6,657 nucleotides of DNA. It comes from Desulfurococcales archaeon. Lineage in GTDB: Archaea > Thermoproteota > Thermoprotei_A > Sulfolobales > Desulfurococcaceae. This document shows positions 6,389 to 6,657 of this stretch, piece after piece. The stretch spans positions 1 through 6,657 of the forward strand of contig JALVHX010000277.1 in the NCBI GenBank assembly GCA_027028805.1. Direction: 5' to 3'. The translations under genes and the position numbers were made by a program. A model generated the notes under the pieces. That model worked only from the letters and a program-made list of their open reading frames with translations. It had not been told where the DNA came from and did not search any database. The first letter of the stretch is position 1; every line of letters starts with the position of its first letter.

Positions 6389-6657
6389 CTAGTCTGCTTC
6401 TCTGACTATGTATATAATCCTCTGGGCCAGGGATACCAGTGATAAAAACACTAGCAGGTATATTGTTAGCCGCGCGGCGTAGGCATAGCCTGATGCGAGT
6501 AGGCTGGCCGATACCATTATAAAGATCAGGCGCTCCGCTCGCTCGATCAAGCCTATGCCCTCAAGCCTTATTCCCTCAGCCTCGGCTCGTGCCCGTACAT
6601 AGCTTATCATGTACGATGTTATCAAGAGAAGGATTGTTGTCTCGAAGCCTAGTACAA
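6389..6657 (-). CDS. CDP-alcohol phosphatidyltransferase family protein, C-terminal part (5'-truncated by the window edge)
   Basis: The frame is open to the right edge and gives 88 residues before TAG at 6391-6389. A TTG at 6625 is in frame, but coding sequence clearly continues upstream of it (V-L-G-F-E-T-T-I-L-L...), so it is not the start. The segment S-Y-M-I-S-Y-V-R-A-R-A-E-A-E-G, then I-G-L-I-E-R-A-E-R-L, matches the C-terminal half of archaeal CDP-alcohol phosphatidyltransferases, such as archaetidylinositol-phosphate or related phospholipid synthases. These integral membrane enzymes move a phosphoalcohol onto or from a CDP-activated lipid. Two hydrophobic stretches follow the ERAERL motif, as expected for the last membrane helices. 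The defining DxxDGxxAR...GxxxDxxxD catalytic motif would lie upstream, outside the window, so the substrate cannot be named. It is on the same strand as the ThiDN-like gene, but 242 bp separate them, so co-transcription is doubtful. Confidence 0.75.
   Translation of the reverse strand, partial: VLGFETTILLLITSYMISYVRARAEAEGIRLEGIGLIERAERLIFIMVSASLLASGYAYAARLTIYLLVFLSLVSLAQRIIYIVREAD

Noticed and set aside
6334..6414. Possible box C/D RNA on the plus strand (GTGATAA near 6334, GTGATGC near 6377, CTGA near 6411)
   Set aside because: The box spacing does not fit archaeal C/D RNAs, the C boxes are imperfect, no D' box sits at guide distance, and part overlaps the coding end of the phosphatidyltransferase gene.
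6389..6625. A complete 78-aa membrane protein starting at TTG 6625
   Set aside because: The same frame continues without a stop to the window edge with family-like sequence, so this is the tail of a longer CDP-alcohol phosphatidyltransferase.

Overview
The window looks like chromosomal DNA of a hyperthermophilic archaeon, most likely a crenarchaeon (Thermoproteota) of the Desulfurococcales/Pyrodictiaceae type. The reasons are a NurA-HerA gene pair, a ThiN-fold protein and a CDP-alcohol phosphatidyltransferase of archaeal-lipid type, heavy use of AGG/AGA (Arg) and ATA (Ile) codons, GTG starts, short 5' leaders with A/T-rich boxes upstream, and dense packing. The assignment is inferred from protein families and codon use, not from a marker gene.

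Layout. (1) Positions 1-1134, minus strand: two closely spaced genes for membrane-anchored proteins of unknown function. The upstream one is complete (237 aa, GTG start with a clear GGTGA ribosome binding site). The downstream one starts at 404 and runs off the left edge. Both carry the same short motif, I-N-[VI]-x-L-x3-D-I-H-x3-D-I, just after a membrane segment, so they may share a domain. (2) Positions 1135-1284: divergent promoter region. (3) Positions 1285-4656, plus strand: a two-gene operon with a NurA-family nuclease (444 aa) directly abutting a HerA-family hexameric ATPase (678 aa, GTG start). Together they would form a DNA end-processing motor-nuclease. Mre11 and Rad50, often encoded next to this pair in archaea, are absent from the window, and the ATPase is long for the family. 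(4) Positions 4653-6146, minus strand: a 497-aa protein, convergent with herA and sharing a TTAA at the two stop codons. I read it as a diverged full-length relative of ThiDN (HMP kinase/HMP-P kinase fused to ThiN thiamine-phosphate synthase) whose active-site motifs appear lost in both halves. (5) Positions 6147-6388: about 240 bp of non-coding DNA with a perfect 12-bp palindrome and related half-sites at the probable promoter of the ThiDN-like gene. (6) Positions 6389-6657, minus strand: the C-terminal part of a CDP-alcohol phosphatidyltransferase, cut by the right edge.

Only the nurA-herA pair is a clear functional unit. The ThiDN-like protein is the most unusual item: it resembles a thiamine-pathway enzyme that has become a sensor, regulator or structural protein. 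No RNA gene, CRISPR array, insertion sequence or transfer signature was found.
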